From Ampelomyces quisqualis (Eukaryota; Ascomycota; Dothideomycetes; Pleosporales; Phaeosphaeriaceae): 64,000 nucleotides of DNA. A model generated the notes under the pieces. The model saw nothing but the letters and a program-made list of their open reading frames with translations. It was not told the origin of the DNA and searched no databases. Numbering within the stretch: position 1 is the first letter of the stretch; the number at the start of each line of letters is the position of its first letter. Location: positions 1,054,001 through 1,118,000 of the forward strand of contig JAGTXZ010000008.1 of NCBI GenBank assembly GCA_018398575.1. The letters are read 5' to 3'. The position numbers and the translations under genes are program-made. Of this stretch, positions 11,650 to 23,611 are shown in pieces.

Positions 11650-13990
11650 CTAACAAGTTATTTAAATACTGCTTACGCTAGTTATAGATAGTATTATAAG
11701 GGGAAGTAACCTTCTTATAGATGTACAGCTTAGAAGTCTTATTACTACAATAACTAGAGAAGATTAGCTTTACAAGAGATATCTAAGTAACAGACTAAGG
11801 GGTAGGCAGAGAGGCTGTTAGAGTTAGCGTGCAATGCTAAGCAATCTAGACTTAAAGCTTACTATTACTTATACTCTAAGTCTTAGCTAGCTTACTGTAA
11901 GCTTAGAGAGTTGTTAGAACTTTAATAGACAACTTAGGAAAGCCTAAGTTATTGTTAGAGAAGCCTAGATTGCTGTTAAAGAAGCCTAGGCTATTATTAG
12001 AGAAACTAGGTAAATCCCTAAAGATTAACTGTGCCGCATTGTAGAACTTATTGCTAGACTCTAAAGTAATAGTAATAGGCAAGTATAATAGACGCAGAAT
12101 AGGACTGCGTAGGCAAAGATTTTAGAGCAACGCGTATTTAAGCTGCTAAAGAAGCTTATTAATTGTAGCTAGAGCAGTAGCGTTAGGCAGGGGCAGTAGA
12201 GAAGTTGTTAAGAGAGTTTAGAGAGTAGGCAAAATTCTCTTAGCAACCTTAGGCTTAGCAGACAGCTCTCTAAACAGCGGCAGCTTAGGCAACAGCCTAT
12301 ACACTATAGCTAAAGCTTTAGCAGCCTTGCTAGACAGAAGGAGAGTAAGAGAGTACTATAGGCTGCTCTTAGGACTAGGCTATTGCCTATAAGAAGATTA
12401 AGAAGCAGGTAGAGACAGCGTTAGGCGCAGCAAGAAACAAATAAGTAGGTAATGTTAAGCAGCAGCGTAAAAATCTATGCTAAGTAAAGTAATTAACAGG
12501 CTTAGAAAGATAGTGTAGGAGTCTAAGAGTAAAGGTAAGGTAGAGTTTTAATAAAAGCCTAGGTAATGCGCAGTTAAAACAACGCGCCTAACAACGCGCT
12601 AGTTAGGTAAGAGAAAAACAACAAATAGTAGTAACAAAGCGTTAATTAATTAGAAAATTAGAAAAGAAAGAAGGCCTCTTTTTTTGTAGAAGAGGGAGAA
12701 AGCAGTGCCTTCTAGCATAGCTATAAACTCTAAAGATGCGTTAAAAGAGGAGAGTTAATTTTACAGAAAAGCTACTATAAAAACAAGATCTATAATAGAA
12801 AACTCTAATTGTTAGAAGAGTTGTTTAGACTACTTAAGCTATTACTTAAGGCATCTATATTAACATTCCTAACTAATAGATTACTATTACTAGCTTCTAG
12901 GCTAGCATTATTAACGCTACGCTTTGCACTAGTTAAAGGCCTACTAATATTAAGCTAAGCTAAAGCCTTGTTAACAATAGCATTGTTAGCATCCTCCTTA
13001 ACATTCTTATTAACTATAGCTAACTTAGGATCTAACTAAGCCTTCTTGTAAAGTAACTTCTTAACTCTATAGCCCTTTGTAGATAGACTAAAAATATAAT
13101 GCTTGCTAGGAGATAGAGTACCTAAGGGCCCCTTAGAGTTGTAGCTAGCTTTAGAAGAGTTTTTAGAGACCTTGCTAGCATTAAAGTCTAGGCTTTAACA
13201 AGCCTTTTTGGCTAATAACTTTACAAAATCTAGTAGACCAGACTTGCTTAGAGCTCTAAAGCTACTAAGCTTCTTTGCTAGGGTTAGTAAACTGCAATTG
13301 CGCAAGTTCTTAGAAGGCGAGTTGTTAAGAATAAGAGGGCTAGGAGTAATATAGAAGGGCTTAATAGCCCTAGTGCCCTTAACGCTGCGCAGAATAACTA
13401 GAGCGCCTACAAATAATTAGTAAATAACTCTAAGGAAATAATAGAAAAGAATAACTAAAAAGGTGTTAGCTACTTATAATTTATTAAATACTACTCTTTA
13501 GTAGAAGAGAATAAGTAGTTGCTATAAGTACTATTGTTTAGTAGCTTACCCTAGAACTAGAACTGCATACACAAGCTAGTAGACTTAAACATCTAACTAG
13601 CTCTTACGCAGTAACTATATAAGTACTTAGACTTACCCTTAATAAAAGCTATGTTAATAGCGCAGTTAGTATAGCTTAGGATTAAGCTCTTAATACAAGC
13701 GTTATAGATCTTGTGCTTCTTAGCTCTAGAGTTATCCTTAAGGCTAAAGTAATTGCCTAGAGTAGAAAGCAACTTGTTAATATACAGAGGCCTATTAGTC
13801 TTAACAACTAAGCTTGCCTACTTAGCTCCTGAATAAGGGCTAACAGCAAGCAGTAGCAGATAAGGCCTAAAAGTTTTCCCTGCAGACTTAAGGGCAACAA
13901 AGACTAACTAGAGCTTAGCAATAAGAGAGTAGCTTAGCTTCCTATTCTTGTTTAATTTAACTAGCGTAAATGTTAGCACACGTTTAGCTT
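11650..13990 (-). pseudogene. Antisense accessory coding region of element A, unknown protein
   Basis: Read on the minus strand, opposite to gag-pol, this region shows long stretches of sensible protein interrupted by TAG/TAA. They include a Ser/Lys-rich part (about 12850-13200) and a part reading TNRPLYINKLLSTLGNYF (about 13740-13800). The same region is present a second time at 39310-41614, where segments of 103 and 71 codons survive without stops (41245-41556 and 40608-40823, minus), in different frames. I do not recognise a domain. It fills the gap between integrase and the 3' LTR, convergent to pol. Alternatives are a captured host gene or an unrelated element inserted before RIP. Confidence 0.55.
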
Positions 13991-14902
13991 AACTTATTAA
14001 TAAACTAGTACTTACTCTAGTTAATTACATTACTGTAGCCAGAATAGTTAACTAGGTATCTGTAAACTAGAAAGCAAGTATTTCTATTAGGCCTAGGAAC
14101 AAGCTTATTCTTTATTATAGCTTAAAGATAAAGGCAGAGTGCAATTGAGAGGCTAAGGAAGTGTTAGGCACGTGTATTAGGAAAATTCTAATTAACTAAA
14201 GGCGAGGCGTTAACTAAGCAACTATTAGCAACAGCTAAGCTAGAAACTTAGAGCCCTAAAGTAAGAATGCGTTAGATTACAAGAGGAGGCAGTTAAGTAA
14301 GTAAGAGAGCAGAGTATACACTAGAATAAAGTAGTATAGCTATATGCAGATAAGTTACCTTAAAAGCAAATAGAGGTAGTAAGGTAGAAGAGTAACAAGC
14401 AGACAATGCAAACTAAGCTAGAGCTAGTTAGAACGCCTGTTAACAAAGTAGAGAAGTTAAGTAGCTAATTACAGTACAGCAGTAGTAAAGTTGTGTGTTA
14501 GGTAGGTTAAGAGAGAGAGAGGTGTAGAGCAAGTAGCTAAAAGAGAGTAGGGCTAAAAGGCAAGGTAAAGTTAGCTAACGCAAGATTTATTATAATAGGA
14601 GTAGTCTAAAGCGTTTGCAGTTGCAACGCAAGTCTGCCTAGGCAACGCCTCTATAACACTAGGTAAAGTTAGAATAACGTAGGCTAATAGCGCTTTAGCG
14701 TTTAGGTAAGAGAGTTAGATAGTAACGTAAGAAGATAAGAAAAGATTGTAAATAGGCACTGCTTCTTTACTAAAGGCCTGTTAGTTACTACTTTAGCATT
14801 ACAAAAAGTTTAGAGTTGTTTTTCCTTAAGAGTTAGTCCTTTTGTTTAAGCATTTTAGTTTTGTAGTTAGCATAAAAGAGAAGGGGCCTCTTTCTATAGA
14901 TT

Positions 14903-14912
14903 GAGGGAGGGA
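14903..14912 (+). promoter_or_regulatory. Polypurine tract of element A
   Basis: A purine-only GAGGGAGGGA lies immediately upstream of the 3' LTR that starts at 14913. In LTR elements this tract primes plus-strand DNA synthesis; its position confirms the element's orientation. Confidence 0.8.
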
Positions 14913-15098
14913 TGTAGTAAAGTAACATAGGAAGTAAGTCTAAAGGACGCTTGGGGCACAGCTAAGGGCATAGATAAGATACAATAGCTAAAGAGCTATT
15001 AGAGAACAGAAGAACTAACAACACACATACCTAATAATAATATATTTAAATCTATATTAAATCTAATAGGCCTTGGAGGTAAATAACACTCTACTATA
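14913..15098 (+). repeat. 3' LTR of element A
   Basis: It is 186 bp, beginning TGTAG and ending CTACTATA (5' copy ends CTACTACA). It is less mutated than the 5' copy at its first bases and is followed by ATAT, matching the 4 bp before the 5' LTR. Confidence 0.95.
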
Positions 15099-15102
15099 AT
15101 AT

Positions 15103-16447
15103 TTATCCTGTTTACCTAGTAAGAGTTAGAGTTCTGTCTGTCTTTATTATATAGGATAACAAGGTAGCTAGTTACCTTCTAATAGTAGTGTTAGACAAAT
15201 ACTACAGCAGGATGTGTAAAGTCTAGTAACGTAATATGTGTAGTAACCTTACTAAAAGGCAGTATAATAGAATTTAGTAATATGCCTAGTATAGACTATT
15301 TAAGTTGTTTAAATAGTATTGCTGTTAACACGCTTGTCGTAAAAGTGTGCTTGCGCTAGTTAGTAGTAGTGCACTATTAACTTTAGTCTATAACTAGCTT
15401 GTGTTTAAACGCTATAAGCGCAAGCTGTCTAGAGTTATAGAAGCAGATCTACGCAAGAAAATCTCTCTTATTTGTTATTAGGTAGAATTATTTTACTATT
15501 GTAATATAGTAGGCCTTACTGTTTGTTTTAGTGCATATGCTATTAAGAGCCTTATATATATAGATATTGTTAATAATATAGGTTAGCGCGTGCTATTTAG
15601 GGTAGTTAAAATCCTTTTCTTCTTCTTACGTCTGTCTAAAAGGTTAAAACTCTTCTTTTAGAACATCTATTTGTTTAATAGCTAACAATATATACTCTAA
15701 TGTGTTTTTGTTATAACTCTTGTATTATAAGAGTACTAGCAGATTGCACGCAGCCTAGATAAAATGCAATATATATAGTGCTTTAGTTGCTAGCAGAAGA
15801 GACACTACTGCTACAAATTAGTAAATTACTGCTTTTTGTTCTGCGCTAGTCTACTACAACACTTTTGTAAAAGCCCTCTTATTATTAAACTATTTTAGTC
15901 TAGTGTTATGCTTAACCTAGCGAAACCTTTTATTTAACTAGGCATAGCTGTTATCTTCTGCTACTAGAACTGCAGCACTATTCTAGCCCTTCTTTTGTCT
16001 AGGGTGTATATCTATTAGTATGTCTTCTGTAAATTCTAATATCTTTATAACTAACCTATTAAGCAGTAGATATAATGTATCTGTAGCTAATAACTTATAT
16101 ATATTAAAGTTGTAGTAATTCTAGCCAAAGTACTCTACTAGATAAACGTAATCTTTATGTCCTTTATTAAGACAATAACCCTATTACAGGCGTGTATACT
16201 CTTCTGTTTGCTACAGATATTTGTTATATAAGTTCTCTTATTTGTCTAGTAGTACTGTGCATTAAGTATAGTATCTGTTTTTCTTTACACCTGTTAGTAG
16301 CACTTGCTCTTTATAGTTAGCTAGAATTGTACAAATAGTTAAGTAACACTATTGCGTCTGTTAGTTAGTATACTCTAGCTGTATGCTGTATTTAGCAGCC
16401 CTTTTAAGTGCTGTAGTTACTAGTTAGTATTTGTCTTCTATAGTAAC
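15103..16447 (-). other. Old RIP-degraded repeat relic, part 2
   Basis: This is the continuation of the relic interrupted by element A. Minus-strand frames with TAG/TAA interruptions run through about 15110-15600 and further. I see no recognisable domain. Element B is inserted at its right edge. Confidence 0.35.
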
Positions 16448-16746
16448 TGTAACAACGCAGGTAGGTACAGCTATTAAGATTAAATTAGATATGTATTAGA
16501 GGCATATAGAAGTGCGTGTTGTATCAGAGATTCTAGATTGGCTATACACCTATAGGTCTTGTATAGAAGAACAAGAGAAACTTGTCTTCTATCTATGCTA
16601 TAGGCTTATATTTATAGTAGGCGTAGCAGCTAAGTTAGAGCGCTGTTAAAGCGCTTTTAGTCCTAATCTACTAGCTCTCTACATAATCTGTTACTAAGCC
16701 TTTATAAGGTATTAGATGTAACATATATTTGCATATGCTTGTTACA
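16448..16746 (-). repeat. 3' LTR of element B
   Basis: It is 299 bp, TGTAACAACG to GTTACA, nearly identical to 23308-23606. Family copies also occur at 43761-44060 and 58043-58342. Confidence 0.95.
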
Positions 16747-17071
16747 TTACCTCTCTTCTTAAAATCAATAGTCTCTATCAATTAGGTCTATATTAGTGTT
16801 GTTTTAGATACCTTTCTAAATTGTTAGAAACTCTTATTTACCTTAAGTTTATTTTAGAATAACGTAATATAGCTGTTTGTTGTTGTTTTAATTAGCGCGC
16901 TAGCGCGTTTAACATTCCTAACTTTACCTTAAGCTTTTTAAGCATATATACAAGGCTAGCTTTCTAGTATACTACTTCTTTACACTCTCCTCCTACACGT
17001 TTGTATACCTACAGCTATTTAACTACTCTCCTAATTTAATTGTTAGCTAATTGTTTCTGCAGATATACATA

Positions 17072-17809
17072 ATGCCTATTCCTATCTCTCTTAGAACTTA
17101 TCCTCTAGTCTATTAGGTTGTTTGCTTGCAGGCTGCAAGGGCTTTTACCTGCAGCTATTTTAATATTAAGTTTAGATTCTATTTAGATATGTCTAAGAAG
17201 TATACTTATTGCACACTCTTAAATAAGAAGTGTTACCTAGTTCTCCTATATGTAGGCTAAGAGTATAATAGCTTCTCTAAGGCCCTTAACTGCAGGTTTG
17301 CTGCCTTAGGTAGAGATAAGTCTAATAAAGTAGTGTTAGAGTAAGAGGCTACTATTAAGGAGGCAGCGTTTTAGTTAGCTGCTGTTATGCAAGTAAGCAC
17401 TGCACAGGTAGCTAATATAAACAACGCTAACTTTTTAGTTAGCGCTTATTACTAGAGAAAGGAGCTAGCTAGAGAGGTTAAAGTAATAGCTAAGAAGGTT
17501 AGGTTGCTTAGGAGAAGCACAGCTAGGTTAACTAGTATAGTTGCTTAGCTAGTAGATGTTATAATAGCATTAAGGGCCAATTAGTTAGTAGAGTAGAAGA
17601 AGGCGCAGGTAGCAACGTTTTAGGTAGTAGTAGAGCAGAAGGTAGTAGCGCAGGAGGTAGCAGCGCAAAAGGCTAGTACTTGCAGCAGGTAGAGCTAGAA
17701 CAGAAGACAACCAGGTAGTACGTTAGTGTCTGTACCTAGGGATTTAGATAGTTAAGAACGTCCTACTAGTAGCAGCAACAGTCTGCTGTTAGATCTAATA
17801 GAAGAGTAA
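17072..17809 (+). pseudogene. Convergent accessory ORF of element B: Cys-cluster plus coiled-coil-like protein
   Basis: One single frame runs 245 codons from an ATG (17072) to TAA (17809) on the plus strand, antisense to pol, interrupted only by TAG/TAA of the kind RIP creates. Cysteines lie at about residues 18, 27, 47 and 54; residue 44 is Tyr here but Cys in copy D (51291 on), giving C-X8-C-X16-C-X2-C-X6-C. Residues 110-190 are rich in Ala, Val, Leu, Lys and Arg with coiled-coil-like spacing, and the tail is Ser-rich. The last half of the cysteine pattern resembles a fungal Zn2Cys6 cluster, suggesting nucleic-acid binding; this is inference. Copies D and F have ATA where this copy has ATG, a RIP-type loss. 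Confidence 0.7.
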
Positions 17810-17939
17810 GACTCCTATTGTTAATAGCTGTTACCTACTAGTGTAGTAGTTATAATATTAAGTTTAATTTCCCTAACATCATTGTTTTGCAATGCTATAA
17901 GATCTTTAACTCCTTTTTCTTATGCTGTAATCTACTTAG

Positions 17940-18380
17940 CTAACGCTTATAGAGGTCCTAGCTGTTTTAGATAGCGTTTATAGAACGCTTGTAATATATA
18001 TAGAGCGCCTATAAAGTTTAAAGTATTGTACTAAGTAGGGTTAGAATTATAGCCTACCTATTTTACACAATACTTTAGGATAGAGCAGTATAGCTTACTA
18101 GCTAGGATCTCTTTAACTTCTTATTCTTTAACGCCTTAAATTAGGATGCTAGATAGGTTTAGGCTTAGCTAACTAGGTAGGAGGTTGTTAGAGTCCTTGC
18201 AAAGGACGTCTAGAGTAAACACGTTATAGATCTTAGAACCTTTAGGTAGCTTTAGTTAAAATAAATAGCTAACTTATTTAAGAACTTTAAAGGGGCCTTC
18301 TTACAATTTAGCAAGTTTGCAACTTAGGCAGGTAACAGATAGATTTTAGGTTAAGAAGTAAACCTTGTTACCTACTATCC
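17940..18380 (-). pseudogene. Chromodomain and integrase tail of element B
   Basis: On the minus strand the frame reads VGNKVYFLTXNLSVTC-like integrase tail, then LPKGSKIYNVFTLDVL (near 18210-18260). A chromodomain follows: EVKEILASKLYCSILKYCVK with VGYNSNPT (about 18000-18140). This arrangement, the GPF/Y-type integrase tail followed by a chromodomain, defines chromoviruses. The chromodomain would target integration to histone-marked chromatin. Trp codons are mostly TAG. Element F keeps the same domain at about 59400-59700. Confidence 0.88.
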
Positions 18381-19600
18381 AATTAACAGGTTAATAATAT
18401 TTGTTTACCTTAGCAGCTATCTGTTTCTACGCTTTTTCTATATTGTCTTTAGCTGTGCGCTAGGCTTTATGCATACAAGTAGCTAAGCTTAAGGCATCCT
18501 TAACGTTTACATCTTTATGTTTTAAAAGAGATAATACCTAATCTTAGCTCTGTTGTAGTTTAGATCTAAACAGGAGCTAGTAGAGTACTATACTAATCGC
18601 AGAGTGTAGCAGCGTAGCTTAGGCTTAATTAATTATTAGCAAGAGGTTACTTTAGTTATCCTAGTAATAGGATACAAAAGGCCTTAATTGTTAATTAATA
18701 TACTTGTTTATAATCTTAGTTTATCTATTAGTTTGTTTATAGTAAGCTGTAGAAAGCTTAAGTTGCACGCCTAGAATCTTGCAGAACTTAGACTAAAATT
18801 AGGACACAAACTAGAGTCTGCAGTTAGACACTATACTTTTAGGCGTATAGCTAAATTAGTATACCTATTAGATAAACAAGTAAGCTATTTCTTAAGCGTT
18901 AATTGTTTTGTAGCAAGAAATAGAAACAGCTTGCTTAGATAGACAATTAATAACAACTATAATTTAATTATAGCTATAACAATCTGTTAGAAATGTCTTA
19001 AAATCTATACACAAATGCTGCATAGGCCTATTAGGAATTAGTAACAGATAGAGGAAACCTTAGGATTAGAGCTGTCTTAGATAGGATCTTTAACAGGAAA
19101 CGTAGTTTTGTATATAGCGTTTGCATGTAGCCTCTATACCCTTCTAATAATACTGCTAAAATAAGAGCTAATACGTCTTTATAGCGCTTAGATAAGTAGT
19201 AGATACCTAATTGTAAGCCTCTCTAATTAGTTAAGTGCACAAAGAAGAATCTCTAGGTACACATAGGCGTAAGTAATGCAGCAGTAGTCCTTCTTAGACA
19301 CAATACAGCTGTAGTAATATAAGGCGTTCTTCTTTAAAGAAGCAGCAATTCTCTGCTAGCAGGGCTTTAATTAGTTCTAACAAGTTAAGATTTAGGGGGG
19401 CACTAATAGATTAGACTAAAATAGCTAAAACATTAACCTCTAGCTAGTTATAGACATAGTTCTAAGCTAGTTTAGAGTTAACTAAAGGGTTTAGGCGTTT
19501 AGGTCCTAGAAGTACACAAGATCTGTTGTCTTGTTAGGCAGCCTTAACCTTACTAACGTCCTGTTCTCTTTAGCTTAGAATATTAGCTTACTTGTTAAGC
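18380..19600 (-). pseudogene. Integrase of element B
   Basis: Minus-strand frames upstream of the chromodomain contain the H-P-Q-T-D-G-Q-T-E region of Gypsy integrases in degraded form (TAYHPQTNRQTK-like reading around 18720-18770). Stops and frame disturbances are frequent, so catalytic Asp/Glu positions were not all confirmed by eye. The position between RNase H and chromodomain fits Ty3/Gypsy order. Confidence 0.7.
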
Positions 19601-21000
19601 TTGCTAGGCGTGTACTTAATGTAGAAATTAAAAGAGGCAATAATCTCTGCCTATTATACTTAACGTGCATTAAGAACCTTAGTAGTTATAAAGTATTCTA
19701 AGGAGTAGTAATCTAAATACACCTAGATTTAACTCTGTATAGAAGTAAGTTTAGCTCTCTACTTCTTAAACGCTTTTAGGATAGTAAAAAGTTCTTTATT
19801 ATATATTTCTTAATTAAGCTTAGCTCTAGATAGGGCGTAACTGTAAAAGGCTATAGGATACTACTTGTTATTAGGGTGCTTCTAAGAGAGTACTCCTGCT
19901 ATTACTCTATCTAACGCGTTAGTTTCTAACCTTATGTTATACTTGAGATAGAAATAAGATAGCGTAAGAATAGCTAGGAGTAAGGCTTTAATCTAATCAA
20001 AAGCCTGTTAGCAGTCTGTAGTCTATTTAAACAGTGTAGCAGGACTTTAAAGCTTTATAATTAGTTTAGCTACACAAAAGAAATCCTTAATAAATTGTTA
20101 ATAGAAACTAGCAAAACCAAGAAATAACTTAACGCTAGTAACTATAGTAGGTTTAGCCTAGTTTCAGAGTGCTTCTACCTTATTAGGGTTAACTTTAGTG
20201 CCCTAGTTTGTTAAAACGTAACCTAGATACTTTGTGCAGGTTACATAGAATTTACTCTTCTAGATGTCTACTAAGAGTCCTGTAGTACGTAGGCGCTCTA
20301 GGACCTTTTAGACGTGTTCCTAATGTGCGTTTATATCCTCTAAGTAGATTAGGATATTATTAAGATACGCAATATAGAAATTATTAAGATAATTAATTAG
20401 TATATTATTTATATAGCGCTAATACGTTACTAGCCTATTACACAAGCCAAAAGAGAGCACCTTATACTTGTATATACTATAACAGGTCTAAAAGGTAGTA
20501 TACTCTTTAGAGTTAAGATCTATACAAATTTTGTTAAAGGCAGCCCTAATATTAAACTTAGTAAAGATCTTAGCTTTAGAGGGACGTAATAGTAGCTTAT
20601 TAATGCAAGAGATTAGATAAACGTCCTTGCGCGTAAGAGCGTTAATCTTCTAGTAGTCTACACAGATATGTATATCTCTATTTAGTTTACGTACACAGAG
20701 AATAGGTAAAGTAAAAGGACTTTAGCTAGCTTTAATAAAACTCTTCTAAAGGTGTTTCTAGACGTAGGCCTTAGTAGCTTTAAGCTCCTCCTAGTTTTAC
20801 TTATACAAGAGACTAAACGCATTTAGTAATAGTTCTTTAAAGATAATCTTATAATTATACAGATAATAAGGTAGCAATTAATTAGCTGCTAACTTGCTAA
20901 ATACATCCTAATACTAAGAGTAACAGGCAGGTAATTACTTATCTAATTGGCGTTAATTAGCTGCGTTGTCCTTAGAGGCAAGGATCCTATTAATCTTATA
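19600..21000 (-). pseudogene. Reverse transcriptase and RNase H of element B
   Basis: The RT active site reads Y-L-N-N at 20356-20367 (minus) where Y-L-D-D is expected, in the context FYIAYLNNILIYLED. RNase H is recognisable at about 19640-19900, with AFYSYALSRAKLN, then EIYNKELFTILKAFKK and SLEYFITTKVLNAR. Both changed Asp codons follow a T, so TG-to-TA mutation explains them. Inactive. Confidence 0.9.
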
Positions 21001-21599
21001 TAGGCTAGTTATAAAGAACTTGTTCTAGGGCTTCTTTATAATAAAGTAAAATGCATTAGCAGAAATAAGAGCTATGCAGGTGCTTAGAGGGGGTTTAGAC
21101 TCTAAGCAGTTTTGCTTGGCTGGGGTATAAGAGATCTCTAAGATTTTTTAGGCTAATAGGAGCTTTAAGTATCCCTTAATACAATAAAAAGAAGAAGAGA
21201 AACAGTAAGAACTGTTTTAGATATAATAGTCTTCTTTCTCCTATAGGGCGTTGCGTTGTTGCACATTAAGATAGATAGTAGCTAGCACTGTAGCTTAATA
21301 TAGAACAGTAGAAATAGAGGGTAAAGAATTATAGGAACAGAGGTACTTAGATAGCCAAATAAACTGTAACCTATCTATGTCTAATTAAATCTTAAATTAT
21401 CTTAACTATTAGAGGCTAAGTATACAATTCTAAGACCTAAGATTAAAGATAAGAAATAGACAGTTTAAAATCTTTTAGCTATTAATATTTAAGTGTAGTT
21501 AAATATATTAAGTAACTGCAGAAGTAATCTAATCTTTAAAGCTACGCACCTAAACCTAGAAGAGGAGCTTCTAGATAGGTTAATGTAAAGCTTTAGAAA

Positions 21600-22950
21600 C
21601 AGATAAAACAATTTGTAAATTCAAAAATAAGAAACCTTAAGCACTAGTGTTAACAAGAGTATTAAGGCATAAGCTAATGCCTTAGTTGTAAAGAAGCGCA
21701 GGTATAAGGAAATAGAAACTGCAAAACAAATAAGAGAGGTTAAAGTAAAATAGATTGTAACAGCTTAGGCCTAAAAAGAGGTATCCTTCTAGGCGCTTCT
21801 GTTTCTTATATAATACACCTTCTAGTTAGGTTGCTCTTAAGTATCTTTAAACTTATCTACTTCTACAGCTTTAATCTAACGCATACGTAGTTTTGTACAG
21901 TTACTAGAGTAGTGTCCTAGCTTACTGCAATTGTAATAACTACTAAGAGTCTTCTGTTATTCTAGCTTAGAAGTCTTTGTAGGAAGACGCACTAATGTAG
22001 ATTAATAGGCTAGCGCAGAATTTGTTAGAGCGCTAGTAGTAGTAGTCTAATTTAGCTCTAAATTCTGTTATAAGGCTAACCTAATTGGTAACTTAGTAGC
22101 AGCTAGTAATATACTTAGGTTAGGATTATTCTTCTGCTCTATATTGTAGGCAGTAAGGTATTCTACTATCTAATTAAATAAGTTTTTCTATTAGTGCCTA
22201 AATCCTAGGTTAGGGGCTTGTAGTCCTAGTGTAATTTTTGTCTACAAGTAGTAAAACTACTCTAAAGAGAGTACTTGTCCCTTAACTGCAGAACTTAGAA
22301 ACCTAGCTTTAAACAAGGAGAATGTTTCTTTCTTAGTTATCTGCATTTAATTAAAAGCTACTTAGCTTTTAGCTACCTTGTTACTTGTAATAAAGTAAGA
22401 CTTAAGTAGCTTAATTATTTGCTTAGCGTTCTAGAATTGCTCTTAATTAGTATCTAATAAATATTGTAGCTTAAGATAGCCCTTAGCTAATCCTGTAGTG
22501 TAGCCCTATACTAAGGCTATGCGTTGTCTTTTAGTCTAATAGTAATCTAAGTTAATCTTAAGTTAATCCTAGATAGAGGCCTGCTATTAGCAAAAGGTAA
22601 GATCTTTTCTATTACTAAGATTATCTATATTAGGCGTTTTCTCAGATTATTAAAGTTAGCAAGAGCCTTTATAAGGATGTAAGTACTTAGATGTAAAGCT
22701 GTTAGATAAACAGCAGAGTGCAGAAGAGCTCTAGGGGGTTTTAGTAGTAGGTAGAGGCTTATCTAGTTCTACTAACCAAGTTAGTCTTTTCTTAAGAGAA
22801 TTAATCTCTGCTAACGCTTGTTTTAGTTCTTGTTATAATTAATTAACCTCTATTTGTGCAAGAGTTAGATTTAGTGCAGCTCTAGGCTAAGGGGATCTGT
22901 CTCCTAATTTCTTAGTGTCTGTCTTTTTTGCTTTAGCACTCTGTTGCTAG
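21600..22950 (-). pseudogene. Gag of element B with CCHC zinc knuckle
   Basis: A zinc knuckle is encoded at 21897-21938 (minus): Y-Y-N-C-S-K-L-G-H-Y-S-S-N-C. The first Tyr replaces the first Cys of C-X2-C-X4-H-X4-C (TGT to TAT, RIP-like). The upstream region to about 22950 is the degraded capsid part. Zinc knuckles bind element RNA during packaging. Between the knuckle and RT (about 21000-21600) a protease is expected, but I could not identify its active site. Confidence 0.75.
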
Positions 22951-23307
22951 GTTGTTATAGTTAATACAGAGTTGTCTTAAGGGAAGGCTCTTAGGGTTAG
23001 TTCTTTAGGGGGAGTTATTAGCGTTGCCTCTAATACTTCTAGGTTATTAATAGTCTCTAAGTTTTTATTGTAGCGCTAAACGCGACTTTTACTAAAGTAA
23101 TCCTAACTGTTATGTTAATAGAAAGTTCTAAACCTAAAGGCTTTAGCTGTTAAGAGATCTAAGGGATCCTAACTGTGTTTAATAGATTTAAGGTTACAAA
23201 CAGATCTAATTTAGATAGGGTTTTAGACGTTTTAACGTAATCTTTTTAAAAGTAAATTGCAATATTATCTGAATGCTATTACTAGCGGAACAAAGTTTCT
23301 CTTGTAA

Positions 23308-23606
23308 TGTAACAACGCAGGTAGGTACAGCTATTAGGATTAAATTAGATATGTATTAGAGGCATATAGAAGTGCGTGTTGTATTAGAGATTCTAGATTA
23401 GCTATACACCTATAGGTCTTGTATAGAAGAACAAGAGAAACTTGTCCTCTATCTATACTATAGGCTTATATTTATAGTAGGCGTAGCAGCTAAGTTAGAG
23501 CGCTGTCAGAGCGCTTTTAGTCCTAATCTACTAGCTTCCTACATAATCTGTTACTAAGCCTTTATAAGGTATCAAATGTAACATGTATTTGCATGTGCTT
23601 GTTACA
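23308..23606 (-). repeat. 5' LTR of element B
   Basis: It is 299 bp, TGTAACAACG to GTTACA, followed by GTAAC, the same 5 bp that precede the 3' LTR. Confidence 0.95.
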
Positions 23607-23611
23607 GTAAC

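Larger units (their letters stand above)
2622..15098 (+). mobile_element. LTR retrotransposon A (Ty3/Gypsy), full length, RIP-inactivated
   Basis: This is a 12,477-bp element with two 186-bp LTRs and a short ATAT duplication on both sides (2618-2621 and 15099-15102; low complexity). A purine-rich tract abuts the 3' LTR, fixing plus orientation. Gag, aspartic protease, reverse transcriptase, RNase H and integrase follow in that order, which is Ty3/Gypsy order. All frames carry many TAG/TAA codons. About 4.5 kb lie between integrase and the 3' LTR, an unusually long 3' section; it holds an antisense coding region (11650-13990) that I do not recognise. Confidence 0.93.
16448..23606 (-). mobile_element. 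LTR retrotransposon B (Ty3/Gypsy chromovirus), full length, RIP-inactivated
   Basis: This is a 7,159-bp element with 299-bp LTRs starting TGTAAC and ending GTTACA. A perfect 5-bp GTAAC target duplication flanks it (16443-16447 and 23607-23611). Gag, RT, RNase H, integrase and chromodomain all read on the minus strand. A purine-rich tract (AAGAAGAGAGGTAA on the minus strand, 16747-16760) abuts the 16448-16746 LTR, making that the 3' LTR. A plus-strand accessory frame lies between pol and the 3' LTR. Two truncated relatives occur at 43761 and 58043, in the same orientation. Confidence 0.95.

Noticed and set aside
14160..14185. TTAGGAAAATTCTAATT in element A resembling the left TIR of the 319-1164 element
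   Set aside because: Only about 12 bp match, no TA-flanked partner end was found, and AT-rich sequence makes chance likely.
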